Assembly: GCF_003315485.1 (NCBI RefSeq)
Contig: NZ_QNSE01000004.1
Location: forward strand, 248,001-312,000
Origin: Marinomonas rhizomae
GTDB lineage: Bacteria > Pseudomonadota > Gammaproteobacteria > Pseudomonadales > Marinomonadaceae
DNA: 64,000 nt
Direction: 5' to 3'
Part shown: positions 33,459 to 44,932 of the stretch, in pieces
How positions within the stretch are numbered: position 1 is the stretch's first letter
How the letters are laid out: every line of letters begins with the position of its first letter
Position numbers and translations under genes: made by a program
The notes under the pieces: generated by a model
The model's input: only the letters and a program-made list of their open reading frames with translations
What the model was told of the DNA's origin: nothing
Database searches by the model: none

Positions 33459-34367
33459 TTAGTTGGTTGGTTGTTCTTTGGTTGATAAGCTGGTTGGCTT
33501 CTTTGCTCCTGTCTGGATAAGGATCACACCCGTTAGGATTAAGGCCAATGCGATGAATAGCAATGGGTGTATTTCCTCTCCTACAATGGCGCCAATAATT
33601 ACCGCAACGACAGGTGCGATATAGGTTGCGCCAGACGCTTTCACAGATCCCAGTTTTTCTATCGCATAGTAATAGAGAAAAAAAGCCCCTCCAGTACCGA
33701 GTAATCCAAGACCGATCACCACACCCAAGACCGTTTGTGTGTTCGACATTATCTCAGAAATGCCTGTAAAGTCAGTGAGAGTCAATAAGGTTAATGAGGC
33801 GAAACCTGTTTGCCATGTAGCTAAGGCTAGGGGTGGAATTTTATGAGGGGATAAAAGGCGCTGAGCATAGACAAATGACACGCCTAAACTGGTTGTCCCC
33901 GCTATCATCCAGATCACTCCCATCAAATTCACCCCTGCAACATTTTCCCATGGACGAGCGCTGACGATGATGCCTAAAAATCCAAGAATAACCCCGATTA
34001 ACATTTGCTTTGTTGGGCGGTCTTTTCTTAAAAAAAGGAAAGCGCATATAAAGGTAAAGATTGGAATAGAGCCGCTTAAAAGACCAGCGACACTGGTGGG
34101 AAGTAAGGCTGTGCCGGCTACAAAACCGTAATAATAAAATGTGGTGGCCAGTACCGACATAACGGCGAAATGCAGAAGATGCTTAAATTGATCCCTGCGT
34201 AGGGCCTTTGTATACAGTGCAATCAAAAACAGAGGAATGAAGCCGCATAGAACTCGTAGTAAAACGGTTTGGGCTGGTGTGATGAGTAAAGTAGACCATT
34301 TCATGAAAATAAAATTCGACCCCCAAATGACACCCAAAGCGAGTAAGGCGGCGTAGCTTTTCAGCAT
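33459..34367 (-). CDS. DMT-superfamily (EamA) transporter
   Basis: A 302-residue membrane protein with ten hydrophobic helices in two EamA repeats: ALLALGVIWGSNFIFMKW at the start, LPTSVAGLLSGSIPIFTFI in the middle and VKASGATYIAPVVAVIIGAI in the second repeat. The ATG at 34367 has GGAG 7 nt upstream and places the first helix at the N terminus; a further upstream start adds 17 residues and lacks such a site. The substrate is unknown; the family exports metabolites or amino acids. Confidence 0.85.
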   Translation of the reverse strand: MLKSYAALLALGVIWGSNFIFMKWSTLLITPAQTVLLRVLCGFIPLFLIALYTKALRRDQFKHLLHFAVMSVLATTFYYYGFVAGTALLPTSVAGLLSGSIPIFTFICAFLFLRKDRPTKQMLIGVILGFLGIIVSARPWENVAGVNLMGVIWMIAGTTSLGVSFVYAQRLLSPHKIPPLALATWQTGFASLTLLTLTDFTGISEIMSNTQTVLGVVIGLGLLGTGGAFFLYYYAIEKLGSVKASGATYIAPVVAVIIGAIVGEEIHPLLFIALALILTGVILIQTGAKKPTSLSTKEQPTN

Positions 34368-34597
34368 AAATTTTCTCCAATTTAGAAAGCGGCTAGTACG
34401 GTTTTGTATTGTAGTCATTGCGAAAAGGTTTTGCGCGTGATTAAAAATCGTTAAGGATGTAGTTTTTCTACAGTCTTCGGATGACTTAAAATGCGTTAAA
34501 TTTGGGGTAATGCTATTGGGTAATGTTGTCTGGTATTTTACCCATGCTTAATGGGTTGAACTTTGAAGGAGTGGTTTGCAGTGCTCTAGAAACAACA

Positions 34598-34625
34598 AAG
34601 CCCTAGCTAAAAATAGCTAGGGCTT
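34598..34625 (-). terminator. Terminator of the tRNA-Leu gene
   Basis: AAGCCCTAGCTA (34598-34609) and TAGCTAGGGCTT (34614-34625) form a perfect 12-bp stem with a 4-nt loop. On the minus strand it is followed by TGTTGTTTC. It lies 9 bp past the tRNA 3' end. Confidence 0.88.
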
Positions 34626-34633
34626 CATCTAAA

Positions 34634-34718
34634 TGGTACCAGTAGGCGGACTCGAACCGCCACACCCGAAGGCAACGGATTTTGAATCCGTCGTGTCTAC
34701 CAATTCCACCACACTGGC
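34634..34718 (-). tRNA. tRNA-Leu (anticodon CAA)
   Basis: Reading the minus strand, the 85-nt sequence starts GCCAGTGTGGTGGAATTGG, has the D-loop GGTAGACAC, the anticodon arm ACGGA-TTCAAAA-TCCGT with anticodon CAA, a long variable arm (TGCCTTCGGGTGT), the T-arm GGCGG-TTCGAGT-CCGCC and an encoded CCA end. The long variable arm and A-rich 3' anticodon side are typical of tRNA-Leu reading UUG. Confidence 0.96.
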
Positions 34719-34736
34719 CTTGAAAAAGGTGAGGCG

Positions 34737-34765
34737 TATTCTAGGGTATTTATAAGATATGTCAA
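34737..34765 (-). promoter_or_regulatory. Sigma-70 promoter of tRNA-Leu
   Basis: On the minus strand TTGACA (34765-34760) is a perfect -35 and AGAATA (34742-34737) a good -10, exactly 17 bp apart. Transcription would start about 12 nt before the mature tRNA 5' end. Confidence 0.85.
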
Positions 34766-34876
34766 CGGCAGTGCAGATTATTTTTTATCTTTTTAACAAC
34801 TGGTGGCTTGGAAGTACCTTTTTGAGTGGATTTTCGCTAGAATACTGGGTCGTTTTTTCTAGGTAGCTTTCTTTTC

Positions 34877-37089
<2,213 letters not shown>

Positions 37090-37161
37090 TAAACAAAATT
37101 ATGCGAATTCCTTTACAAAAGGGTTGGCAACAGTTTCATAAACCATTGGAGAGTTAACACC

Positions 37162-37488
37162 ATGATCGCATTGATCTCACCAGCTTATGCTGAAGGCGGC
37201 GCACCAGCAGATGCAGGTATCTTTAACCTAGTACTTCTTGCTGGCTTCGTTGTCATTTTTTACTTCCTTATGTGGCGCCCGCAAGCGAAACGTGCAAAAG
37301 AGCATAAAAACTTGATTGCATCTCTAGCGAAAGGCACTGAGGTGGTTACTGGCGGTGGTGTACTGGGTAAAGTGTCTAAAGTAGACGATAACTATGTAGT
37401 ACTTGAAGTATCTGAAGGCATTGAAATGAAATTTCAAAAATCTTCAGTTGCTGCTGTTTTGCCTAAGGGAACGTTAAAGTCAATTTAA
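37162..37488 (+). CDS. yajC: Sec translocon accessory protein YajC
   Basis: A 108-residue single-span membrane protein of the SecDF-YajC complex, which assists protein export. The N terminus is a short periplasmic segment ending in AYAEGG, a helix follows (about residues 21-41, IFNLVLLAGFVVIFYFLMWR), then RPQAKRAKEHKNLIASL and a cytoplasmic beta-rich domain with KGTEVVTGGGVLGKV. A hairpin separates it from secD, suggesting stepped expression. Confidence 0.95.
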   Translation: MIALISPAYAEGGAPADAGIFNLVLLAGFVVIFYFLMWRPQAKRAKEHKNLIASLAKGTEVVTGGGVLGKVSKVDDNYVVLEVSEGIEMKFQKSSVAAVLPKGTLKSI

Positions 37489-37497
37489 CCTTCTATG

Positions 37498-37521
37498 AAA
37501 AGCGCCTAGATAGGCGCTTTT
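37498..37521 (+). terminator. Hairpin between yajC and secD
   Basis: AAAAGCGCCTA (37498-37508) and TAGGCGCTTTT (37511-37521) form a perfect 11-bp stem, followed by CTTCTTT. The 2-nt gap means the top pairs open in the real loop. It could terminate or attenuate transcription between yajC and secD. Confidence 0.75.
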
Positions 37522-37566
37522 CTTCTTTATCGATCCATTTAATTTTTTAGGTGTAAAGGAATTTTC

Positions 37567-39417
37567 ATGCTTAACAAGTATCCCTTGTGGAAGTATTTGC
37601 TAATTCTTCTTGTTTTGGCTTTGGGGCTACTGTATGCCTTCCCAAACCTTTATCCGGATGATCCAGCGCTACAACTATCTACCCAAAAAGCGACTGCTGT
37701 TGTTGACGAGCAGGCTCTGCAAAAAGCGAAAAATGCGCTTTCAAAAGCGAATATAGATTTAAAAGAAGCAGAGCTTACCTCTGCTGGCGGTACCTTGCGC
37801 TTTAACAGCGGTGAGGACCAACTTGCTGCTAAGCCAGTTGTGGCTGCAGCATTGGGTGATGACTATGTAACCGCGCTTAACCTAGTGCCTACGACGCCAG
37901 AGTGGTTGTCTTCTTTAGGGGCTGGTCCTGCTAAGTTGGGCCTTGATTTACGTGGTGGTGTGCATTTTTTATTGGAAGTGGATACCCCAGCTGCGTTGAA
38001 GCAAAAGCTTGAAGTGAGTTCAAGTGAAATGAAGGCGGCGTTGCGATCGGATCGAGTGCGTTACCGCAGTGTTGATATTGAAGATGGTGTACTTTCCATC
38101 CGTTTTCTGCAGCAAGCCGATTTAGCTTTGGCTGAGGCCTTGCTGGAGAAAGACTTTTCTGAGTATCGTTACGCTACTCATGAGGAGGATGGTGATTTCT
38201 TTTTAGATGTGAGTTTTACTGAGGCAGCTAAGAAAGAAATTGAATCTTATGCATTGCAGCAAAACTTAACAACACTACGAAATCGTGTAAATGAGCTTGG
38301 TGTTGCTGAACCTTTGGTGCAGCGTCAGGGTAGCAATCGAATTGTTGTTGAATTGCCTGGTGTACAGGATACCGCTGCAGCGAAACGTATTATCGGTGCA
38401 ACTGCTAACCTTGAGTTCCATTTGGAAGCAGGTTTGGATGATAAGGGTGCGGATATTGAGACCTTATCTTTCCGTGATGGCAGTGGCCGTACGGCTCGCT
38501 TAGAGCGAGACCTTATCATTACTGGTGACAGTGTTTCTGATGCTAGTTCTTCTTTTGATGAGAACGGCCGTCCGCAGGTAAATATTAATTTAGATGCCAA
38601 GGGTGGCAAGCAAATGAGTAAGGTTACTCGTTCTGCTGTTGGCCGTAACATGGCAGTTGTTTTCATTGAGCATAAGTCTCGCAGTCGTTTTGTCGAAAAA
38701 GACGGAAAAATGGAAGAAGTGCGTCGCAGCTACAGCGAGAAAGGCATTATTTCTTTGGCGACGATTCAGACAACGCTTGGTAACTCATTTCGTATAACAG
38801 GTCTAGACAGTCCTCGTGAGTCTTCTGAGTTGGCTTTGTTGCTTCGTGCTGGGGCTTTGGCTGCGCCGATCTACTTTGTTGAAGAGCGCACTATAGGGCC
38901 TAGTTTAGGGGCTGAAAACATTAAATTAGGTGTCAGCTCTGCACAAATTGGTTTGCTGGTTGTTATGTTGTTTATGCTGGTTTATTACAAGGTGTTTGGG
39001 ATTTTTGCCAATGTCTCCTTGGCGCTTAATATCATCTTGCTGATGGCGTGTATGTCCTTGCTTTCGGCCACGTTAACCTTGCCAGGTATTGCTGGTATTG
39101 TTTTGACGATGGGGATGGCGGTGGATGCCAATGTGTTGATTTTCTCTCGAATAAAAGAGGAGTTGGCGAGTGGTGTGCCGAGTCAGCAGGCGATTCATTC
39201 AGGCTTTAATCGCGCGTTTACAACTATTTTTGACGCTAACATCACGACCTTATTGGTGGCTGTGATTTTGTTTGCGGTAGGAACGGGCCCTGTTAAAGGT
39301 TTCGCAGTGACGTTGTCGCTGGGTATTCTGACTTCTATGTTTACGGCAATTGTTGTAACTCGTGCACAGGTTAATCTTGTGTATGGTGGTCGTAAAAATA
39401 AGAAACTGTACATTTAG
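37567..39417 (+). CDS. secD: Protein translocase subunit SecD
   Basis: RND-like membrane subunit that uses the proton-motive force to pull exported proteins into the periplasm. The 616 residues have one N-terminal helix, a large periplasmic P1 region (GLDLRGGVHFLLEVD; NTLR-type LTTLRNRVNELGVAEP), and five C-terminal helices including GIVLTMGMAVDANVLIFSRIKEEL, the conserved D-A-N-V-L signature. Length and N-terminal KYPLWKYLLILLVLALGLLY fit gammaproteobacterial SecD. secF follows after 9 bp. Confidence 0.97.
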   Translation: MLNKYPLWKYLLILLVLALGLLYAFPNLYPDDPALQLSTQKATAVVDEQALQKAKNALSKANIDLKEAELTSAGGTLRFNSGEDQLAAKPVVAAALGDDYVTALNLVPTTPEWLSSLGAGPAKLGLDLRGGVHFLLEVDTPAALKQKLEVSSSEMKAALRSDRVRYRSVDIEDGVLSIRFLQQADLALAEALLEKDFSEYRYATHEEDGDFFLDVSFTEAAKKEIESYALQQNLTTLRNRVNELGVAEPLVQRQGSNRIVVELPGVQDTAAAKRIIGATANLEFHLEAGLDDKGADIETLSFRDGSGRTARLERDLIITGDSVSDASSSFDENGRPQVNINLDAKGGKQMSKVTRSAVGRNMAVVFIEHKSRSRFVEKDGKMEEVRRSYSEKGIISLATIQTTLGNSFRITGLDSPRESSELALLLRAGALAAPIYFVEERTIGPSLGAENIKLGVSSAQIGLLVVMLFMLVYYKVFGIFANVSLALNIILLMACMSLLSATLTLPGIAGIVLTMGMAVDANVLIFSRIKEELASGVPSQQAIHSGFNRAFTTIFDANITTLLVAVILFAVGTGPVKGFAVTLSLGILTSMFTAIVVTRAQVNLVYGGRKNKKLYI

Positions 39418-39426
39418 GAGAATGCC

Positions 39427-40341
39427 ATGAAAGTGACAAATATTCCGTTTATGGCAATGCGTAAAATCGTAGCTGTCTTTTCGCTTGCGCTGATACTGAT
39501 TTCTCTGGGCTCTTTGGCTACAAAAGGGTTGCAGTTCGGCTTAGATTTCACCGGTGGGACATTGATTGAGGTGGAATATAAAGAAGCTCCACAGTTAGAC
39601 GATGTTCGTACGCTGTTGGGTGAAAATGGCTATGATGATGTTGTTGTGCAGAACTTTGGTTCGCCTACTGATGTTGTAGTTCGTATGGCGAATTCTTATA
39701 CGGCGACACTGGGTGATGAGGTATTGGTTACGCTTCAAAATCACGGTGCGACTGATGTTACTCTTCAGCGATCTGAATTTGTTGGTGCACAAGTTGGTGA
39801 AGAGTTACGTGAGCAGGGCGGCTTGGGTATGTTGCTTGCCTTGGCAATCGTGATGATTTATGTGGCGGTGCGCTTCCAATTTAAATTCTCTGTTGCGTCT
39901 GTTGCGGCTTTGGTTCACGACGTAATTATTACGTTAGGCTTCTTTTCTATCTTTGAAGTGGAGTTTGACCTGACTGTTCTCGCGGCATTGCTGGCGGTGG
40001 TTGGTTATTCCTTGAACGATACGATAGTTGTATGTGACCGAATTCGTGAGAATTTTCGTATTATGCGTGATACAACGCCGTATGATTTGGTTAATGAGTC
40101 TATTAACCAAACGCTTGGCCGTACATTAATTACTTCATTAACAACCTTATTTGTATTGGTTGTATTGTTTGTTGCTGGCGGTGAGGCAATTCATAATTTC
40201 TCTATGGCTTTGTTGGTAGGTATTGTGATTGGTACTTATTCTTCTATTTTTGTGGCGGCAAATTTACTGTTGGCTATGAAGGTTACAAGAGAAGATTTAA
40301 TTCCAACGCCGAAAGAAGAGTTGGAAGACGACTTGCCTTAA
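39427..40341 (+). CDS. secF: Protein translocase subunit SecF
   Basis: Partner of SecD. The 304 residues have a helix at about 13-33, the periplasmic LDFTGGTLIEVEYKE segment, then five helices with ALLAVVGYSLNDTIVVCDRI, the SecF signature, and NQTLGRTLITSLTTLFVLV. It ends at a strong terminator. Confidence 0.97.
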   Translation: MKVTNIPFMAMRKIVAVFSLALILISLGSLATKGLQFGLDFTGGTLIEVEYKEAPQLDDVRTLLGENGYDDVVVQNFGSPTDVVVRMANSYTATLGDEVLVTLQNHGATDVTLQRSEFVGAQVGEELREQGGLGMLLALAIVMIYVAVRFQFKFSVASVAALVHDVIITLGFFSIFEVEFDLTVLAALLAVVGYSLNDTIVVCDRIRENFRIMRDTTPYDLVNESINQTLGRTLITSLTTLFVLVVLFVAGGEAIHNFSMALLVGIVIGTYSSIFVAANLLLAMKVTREDLIPTPKEELEDDLP

Positions 40342-40368
40342 CGGTTAAGTTAATGTTTTCAATAAAAG

Positions 40369-40392
40369 AGCCTGCTTCGTGCAGGCTTTTTT
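40369..40392 (+). terminator. Terminator after secF
   Basis: AGCCTGC (40369-40375) and GCAGGCT (40381-40387) with a TTCGT loop, followed by TTTTTTG. It ends the queA-tgt-yajC-secDF run. Confidence 0.9.
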
Positions 40393-40489
40393 GTTTGCTC
40401 TATTTGAGTTGGTATTTATAGTTGTTGTGGGGCGTATTGTGTTAGTCAGATTTGGGTCGTTAATTTGAAATTAAGGTGAGTCATTGAAT

Positions 40490-41479
40490 ATGCGTACTTT
40501 ATTGCTTAGTTCATTGTTTTTATTTGTTAGTGTTCAAGCTGATGCGGTGGATTTAACGGCAATGGATAAAACAGCGCGAGGCTTTTCCAATATTAAAACG
40601 GTTCAAGTTGCTCACAAGGGTAAGCTTGTGTGGTCGAAGGCTTATAACAAAGCAAATATTGATGCTGTTGCGAATATCAAGTCAGCCTCTAAGTCACTCA
40701 TGTCGGCTATTGTTGGTATGGCAATTGAGCGAGGTGTTATTAAGGGAGTTGAGCAGTCTGTCGTTTCTATATTGGCTGACCAATTTCCTGGAGATCCGGA
40801 CCCTCGTTTAAGCGATATTACTATTGGGCATTTGCTTTCCATGCAGGCAGGGCTGGAGCGAACCTCTGGTAGATATTATGGGCGCTGGGTATCAAGTGAT
40901 AATTGGGTTAAAGAGGCGTTATCAAGGCCCTTTGTAGAGGCTGTTGGCGGCAATATGCAGTATTCAACAGGTAGTACGCATATTTTGTCAGCCATTATCA
41001 TGCGCCAGAGTGGGCAGCATACTTATCAGCTAGCAAATCGGTGGTTTAAAGGATCTGGTGTTCGTATACAGAGCTGGGAGGTCGATCCGCAGGGTATTCC
41101 GATGGGAGGGAATCAAGTTGGCATGACTCCAGCTTCATTGTTGGCTTTTGGCGAATTGTACCGTCGTGGTGGGGTAACTGAAAAAGGTCGCCGTATATTT
41201 TCTAAAGACTGGATAGAGAAAAGCTGGCAACCAAAGACGCAATCTCGGTTTCATCGCGGGAAATATGGTTATGGGTGGTTTATTCAAACCTTTGCTGGTG
41301 TTCAAGGTTACTATGGTTGGGGGTACGGTGGGCAGATGATTTATGTTTTACCTGAGCTAGACTTGACTGTCGCGATTACATCTAATGAATACTTGCCTTC
41401 TGGTAAGACGGGTTATCGTGATTTGTTGCATGATATGGTGAGCCAAAATATTGTTCCTGCCATTCAATCAGAGATGTAG
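40490..41479 (+). CDS. Serine hydrolase of the beta-lactamase/penicillin-binding-protein fold
   Basis: A 329-residue exported protein. The signal peptide is RTLLLSSLFLFVSVQADA. The catalytic SxxK motif is Ser-Ala-Ser-Lys in NIKSASKSLMSAIVG. The second-motif Tyr lies in QYSTGSTHIL, and GYGGQMIYVLPEL replaces the usual third-motif KTG/HxG. This is the class C beta-lactamase-related group (COG1680-type), whose members are esterases, D-amino-peptidases or of unknown role. Antibiotic resistance should not be inferred. The ATG at 40490 follows AAGGTGAG by 9 nt; an earlier TTG is rejected. It is monocistronic. Confidence 0.82.
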   Translation: MRTLLLSSLFLFVSVQADAVDLTAMDKTARGFSNIKTVQVAHKGKLVWSKAYNKANIDAVANIKSASKSLMSAIVGMAIERGVIKGVEQSVVSILADQFPGDPDPRLSDITIGHLLSMQAGLERTSGRYYGRWVSSDNWVKEALSRPFVEAVGGNMQYSTGSTHILSAIIMRQSGQHTYQLANRWFKGSGVRIQSWEVDPQGIPMGGNQVGMTPASLLAFGELYRRGGVTEKGRRIFSKDWIEKSWQPKTQSRFHRGKYGYGWFIQTFAGVQGYYGWGYGGQMIYVLPELDLTVAITSNEYLPSGKTGYRDLLHDMVSQNIVPAIQSEM

Positions 41480-41507
41480 TTCGCGTTCTTGGGTGTGTGC
41501 TGTTGCG

Positions 41508-41538
41508 CGAAAAAGCCTAATTTTAGTAGGCTTTTTCG
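41508..41538. terminator. Bidirectional terminator between the serine hydrolase gene and psd
   Basis: CGAAAAAGCCTA (41508-41519) pairs perfectly with TAGGCTTTTTCG (41527-41538) over a 7-nt loop, with A/T runs on both sides of the stem for the two convergent genes. Confidence 0.88.
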
Positions 41539-41558
41539 GTATGGCAGCCTGGTTGTCG

Positions 41559-42419
41559 TTACTGGTCAGCAACTTTGCCGAAATGCATGCCCATTTTCGT
41601 AGGGGTTTCTGCTTGTAGAGATTCTTCCCAATTGACTGCATCTTTGCCAAATAAAAGGATTGCGGTCGATCCCAGTTTGAAGCGTCCCATTTCTTCGCCT
41701 TTTTTGATCTCAATATCGTTGAGCTCTTTGTAATCCCAGGTGACAACATTTTTGTTGAAAGGGGTTACTTGTCCTGCCCACACGGTTTCGATGCTAGCAA
41801 CAATCATGGCGCCAACTAAAATAATGGCCATTGGGCCTGCTTCTGTCTCGAATAGGCAGACAGTACGCTCGTTACGAGCGAAGACATTAGGAATTTGCTC
41901 TGCTGTTACTTTGTTTACCGAGAACAATTTGCCTGGAATATGTATCATTTTAGTTAGTTTGCCTGTCAGTGGCATATGAACGCGATGATAGTCTTTTGGG
42001 GATAGGTAAACCGTAGCGAAAGAGCCGCCAAGGAATTGGTTGGATAGAGAGGCGTCACCACCTAAAAGGGTCGTTAGACTGTAGTGATGGCCTTTGGCTT
42101 GAAATAGTGTGCCATGCTCTATGTTGCCTAGCTGACTGACTGCGCCATCGGCTGGGCAGGCGATACCTTTGTCGTCATTGCAGATAGGGCGAAGTTCTGG
42201 GCGGATTGCGCGAGTGAAAAAGTCGTTAAAATTGCGGTAAGACAATTCGTCGCTATTGACCGCCTCAGACATGTCTACTTGGTATTTTTTGACGAATTGG
42301 CTGATAAAGGTGTTTTTTACCCATTTGTTTTCGCACTCTGCTATTTTGCCGATAGCGCGAGATAATGTTTTTTGCGGGGTAATATGTTGTGCAAAGGCAA
42401 AAAGTTGATCTTTAGTCAC
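41559..42419 (-). CDS. psd: Phosphatidylserine decarboxylase proenzyme
   Basis: Decarboxylates phosphatidylserine to phosphatidylethanolamine at the inner membrane. The 286-residue proenzyme contains the self-cleavage motif LGST (Ser about 251), where the pyruvoyl cofactor of the alpha chain forms. DYHRVHMPLTGKL and CPADGAVSQLG are other family segments carrying catalytic His and Asp. With pssA at 2499 the window holds the whole route from CDP-diacylglycerol to phosphatidylethanolamine. Confidence 0.96.
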   Translation of the reverse strand: MTKDQLFAFAQHITPQKTLSRAIGKIAECENKWVKNTFISQFVKKYQVDMSEAVNSDELSYRNFNDFFTRAIRPELRPICNDDKGIACPADGAVSQLGNIEHGTLFQAKGHHYSLTTLLGGDASLSNQFLGGSFATVYLSPKDYHRVHMPLTGKLTKMIHIPGKLFSVNKVTAEQIPNVFARNERTVCLFETEAGPMAIILVGAMIVASIETVWAGQVTPFNKNVVTWDYKELNDIEIKKGEEMGRFKLGSTAILLFGKDAVNWEESLQAETPTKMGMHFGKVADQ

Positions 42420-42444
42420 GTTAATTGTCCTGATGTAAGTGAGT

Positions 42445-43923
42445 TTATAGTGTGCTGTGGCTGATTAAAGACACGATTTGTTTTAGGTTTTTATAATCTT
42501 TCTCATTAAATTCTGTACGAGTTTCTAGCCAGAATATAAGGGTTTCTTGGCTTGATATTTGTGTAGATGCCAAAATGAGGTGGCTGTCTTTGTCTATTAT
42601 TTGGTCTGATGTGTGTGGGAAATCTTTCAGTAGATTATCAAGCTTTTGTCCATATATGTGAGTGGCTGAGCGTTTGTAGCATAACTTTTTAAATACACTT
42701 GATGGCGAGCTCCATCGAATCGATTTAATGACGTCTATGTTGTAGCCAAATTGAAATATTGGAGAAGTTTTGTCGCTTGCATGCTTAAAAATGATGCTGT
42801 GCTGTGCGTTGGGTATGGCTTGCTTGATGGTTTTTAGTGCCAATCCTGCTTTTTGCTTCACATCATATTTTTTGCTTTGACTGAGTATTTTTTTTAACTC
42901 TGCAAGAGGCGGTAGAGCTGTCTTGGGGTTTGCTTTCGCGTTTTTAGTGTATAAATCTGGATCAAGTAGTTGTAGTGCTAGAGGGGGTTTCCCTCCAGTG
43001 TTATAGAGTTTGGCAGCTTCGGTGCTTGCGAGGTGGGTGGTTTGGATTATTTCTCCAATTCGGCGATGCATTACAGTCGCAACGACGCGGTAGAAGAAAG
43101 GTAGGTTTTTGGAATCCCATCGCATTAAGTTTGCTTCATGGGCAACCTTGTTTGCACAATACGAAAAAATAAGTGGATTGTTTACTAGAATAGTTAGTCG
43201 TTTATCTTCTGCAAAGCGCGGTAGTTCGTCTGGGTGGTGTGCTAGATGAGCCAGTGCTTGTAGTTCTTTTGTATTTGGTATGTGTTTGGTTAAAAAAGAT
43301 TCAATGACTTTGTTTGGCGTGTTCCAGTGATTACACAAATGGACAGTTAACTCATCTATGCGGCAACCTAAAATATTTAATTCAGCTTGGCTGGATTTCT
43401 CACCTTGTTGGACTTTTTGATTAATGGCTTGCATAGCTGGGTAGGCGTAATACCACAATAGCCATCTTGCAGCATCTCTAAATAAAGTTATCCAGAATAA
43501 GTCATCTTCACGGCTGGTTAGTTTTTCTATTGACCAGTGTCTAGCTATGGTTGCGGCTTCGTAACTGGTTTGTAGTTCTCTTAAGAATGCCATCAAATGA
43601 GGTTGTTTTTGTCTGTCTTTGGTTTCATAGGAGATAAAGTGTGGGAATAACTTGGCGATGCCATTCATGCCCACCATGGCCGCAGCGTGAAAAGGTGTTT
43701 TTATTTCGCTGTTCTTATTCGGTACGATGCGATTGGCTTCGTTTAAAATCGCAAAAGCCAATAATGGATCTGAAGCAATATTCGCTTGCATGCCATCAAG
43801 AGTGTCATCTGGTCTTTTGATTTGGGTTTTTAGGCGAGCTAAATTAACTGCTCTAACAGGAAACTTTTTATTTTTAAGAAAATGTAGCCATTCATTTAGG
43901 CCAGAAGGTGACTTGTCTTTCAT
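42445..43923 (-). CDS. HDOD-domain protein
   Basis: A 492-residue soluble protein. The N-terminal half (about residues 15-240) has the HDOD pattern: FPVRAVNLARLKTQIKRPD, IASDPLLAFAILNEANRI, HAAAMVGMNGIAKLFPHF and DDLFWITLFRDAARWLLWYY. HDOD proteins resemble HD phosphohydrolases but lack their metal residues and act in signalling, often in motility or biofilm control. The C-terminal part (about 330-492) may be a degenerate GAF-like sensor, which I infer only weakly from spacing. It is divergent from motAB, 118 bp away, so a link to motility is plausible. Confidence 0.78.
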   Translation of the reverse strand: MKDKSPSGLNEWLHFLKNKKFPVRAVNLARLKTQIKRPDDTLDGMQANIASDPLLAFAILNEANRIVPNKNSEIKTPFHAAAMVGMNGIAKLFPHFISYETKDRQKQPHLMAFLRELQTSYEAATIARHWSIEKLTSREDDLFWITLFRDAARWLLWYYAYPAMQAINQKVQQGEKSSQAELNILGCRIDELTVHLCNHWNTPNKVIESFLTKHIPNTKELQALAHLAHHPDELPRFAEDKRLTILVNNPLIFSYCANKVAHEANLMRWDSKNLPFFYRVVATVMHRRIGEIIQTTHLASTEAAKLYNTGGKPPLALQLLDPDLYTKNAKANPKTALPPLAELKKILSQSKKYDVKQKAGLALKTIKQAIPNAQHSIIFKHASDKTSPIFQFGYNIDVIKSIRWSSPSSVFKKLCYKRSATHIYGQKLDNLLKDFPHTSDQIIDKDSHLILASTQISSQETLIFWLETRTEFNEKDYKNLKQIVSLISHSTL

Positions 43924-44041
43924 AGCTGGTTACATTAGTGGCCCGGTTGTTGAGTTTTTAAATGCTCTTATATTTTAGATCTCATTAATCATACTGTATA
44001 TTGAGATCGGAGCATACTTTGTCGGTATTAAGGAAGTGAAT

Positions 44042-44896
44042 ATGTTTGCATTAGCTGGCTTGCTAGTGGTTATTGTTAGTGTCGTGTCTGGCTATTTAGC
44101 ATCACATGGGAATATGTTGGCATTATGGCAGCCTTTCGAGGTGGTTATTATTTGTGGTGCTGCTTTAGGGGCTTTTATGGTGGCGAACCCTTTTGTCGTG
44201 CAAAAGAAAGTTTTGACCATGCTGCCTCAAGTTATTTCGGGTAGTCGGCATAATAAAAAGTTCTATCTGCAATTACTGGGATTAATGTATTGCTTGTTTC
44301 AAAAAAGTCGTCAGGAAGGTTTTTTATCCATTGAAGACGATATTGAATCTCCTTTTACTAGTGAATTATTTAACCGTTTTCCTGATGTGGTTCGAGATCA
44401 TGAAGTGGTAAATTTTTTAACAGATAATTATCGAATTTTCACTTTGACGGGGCTGCCAGCTTATGAAATAGAAGCCATTATGGATAATGAAATTGAGCAA
44501 ATACAGGAAGAGTTGGTTGCACCAAGTCATGCCTTAATTCGTGTGGCTGAGGGGTTGCCTGGTTTCGGTATTGTTGCGGCGGTTTTGGGAATTGTTATTA
44601 CGATGGGGTCTATTGGTGGGCCGATCGAAGAAATTGGCGCGCATGTGGCTGCTGCTTTGGTAGGGACGTTTTTGGGGATCTTTTTTGGTTATGGCTTTGT
44701 TGGGCCTGCGGCGTCGCATTTAGAAAGCTTAGGTAACCATGAACTAAAAGCGTATTTGTGTATTAAAGCATGTTTGAATTCTATCGTGTCTGGTTATGCG
44801 CCTCCTGTGGCTGTAGAGACTGGCCGCAAGCTACTTCCTCCAGAAATGCGCCCGAGCTTTATTGAATTGTCAGATGGTCTTAAGCAATACCGTTAA
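44042..44896 (+). CDS. motA: Flagellar motor stator protein MotA
   Basis: Ion-channel subunit of the flagellar stator. The 284 residues have four transmembrane helices, two near the N terminus (LAGLLVVIVSVVSGYLA and VVIICGAALGAFMVA) and two later (GFGIVAAVLGIVITMGSIGG and FLGIFFGYGFVGPAASHL), with a cytoplasmic loop between. Conserved Pro residues appear in VAEGLPGFGIVAA and GFVGPAA. The ATG at 44042 follows AAGGA by 7 nt. motB follows 36 bp downstream. Confidence 0.95.
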   Translation: MFALAGLLVVIVSVVSGYLASHGNMLALWQPFEVVIICGAALGAFMVANPFVVQKKVLTMLPQVISGSRHNKKFYLQLLGLMYCLFQKSRQEGFLSIEDDIESPFTSELFNRFPDVVRDHEVVNFLTDNYRIFTLTGLPAYEIEAIMDNEIEQIQEELVAPSHALIRVAEGLPGFGIVAAVLGIVITMGSIGGPIEEIGAHVAAALVGTFLGIFFGYGFVGPAASHLESLGNHELKAYLCIKACLNSIVSGYAPPVAVETGRKLLPPEMRPSFIELSDGLKQYR

Positions 44897-44932
44897 TGCG
44901 GGGGCATCGTGCCAGATTAAGGAGAGTGTTGG

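Noticed and set aside
40490..41479. Reading the serine hydrolase as an antibiotic-resistance beta-lactamase
   Set aside because: The second and third active-site motifs are not those of true class C beta-lactamases; the broad fold family contains many esterases and peptidases.
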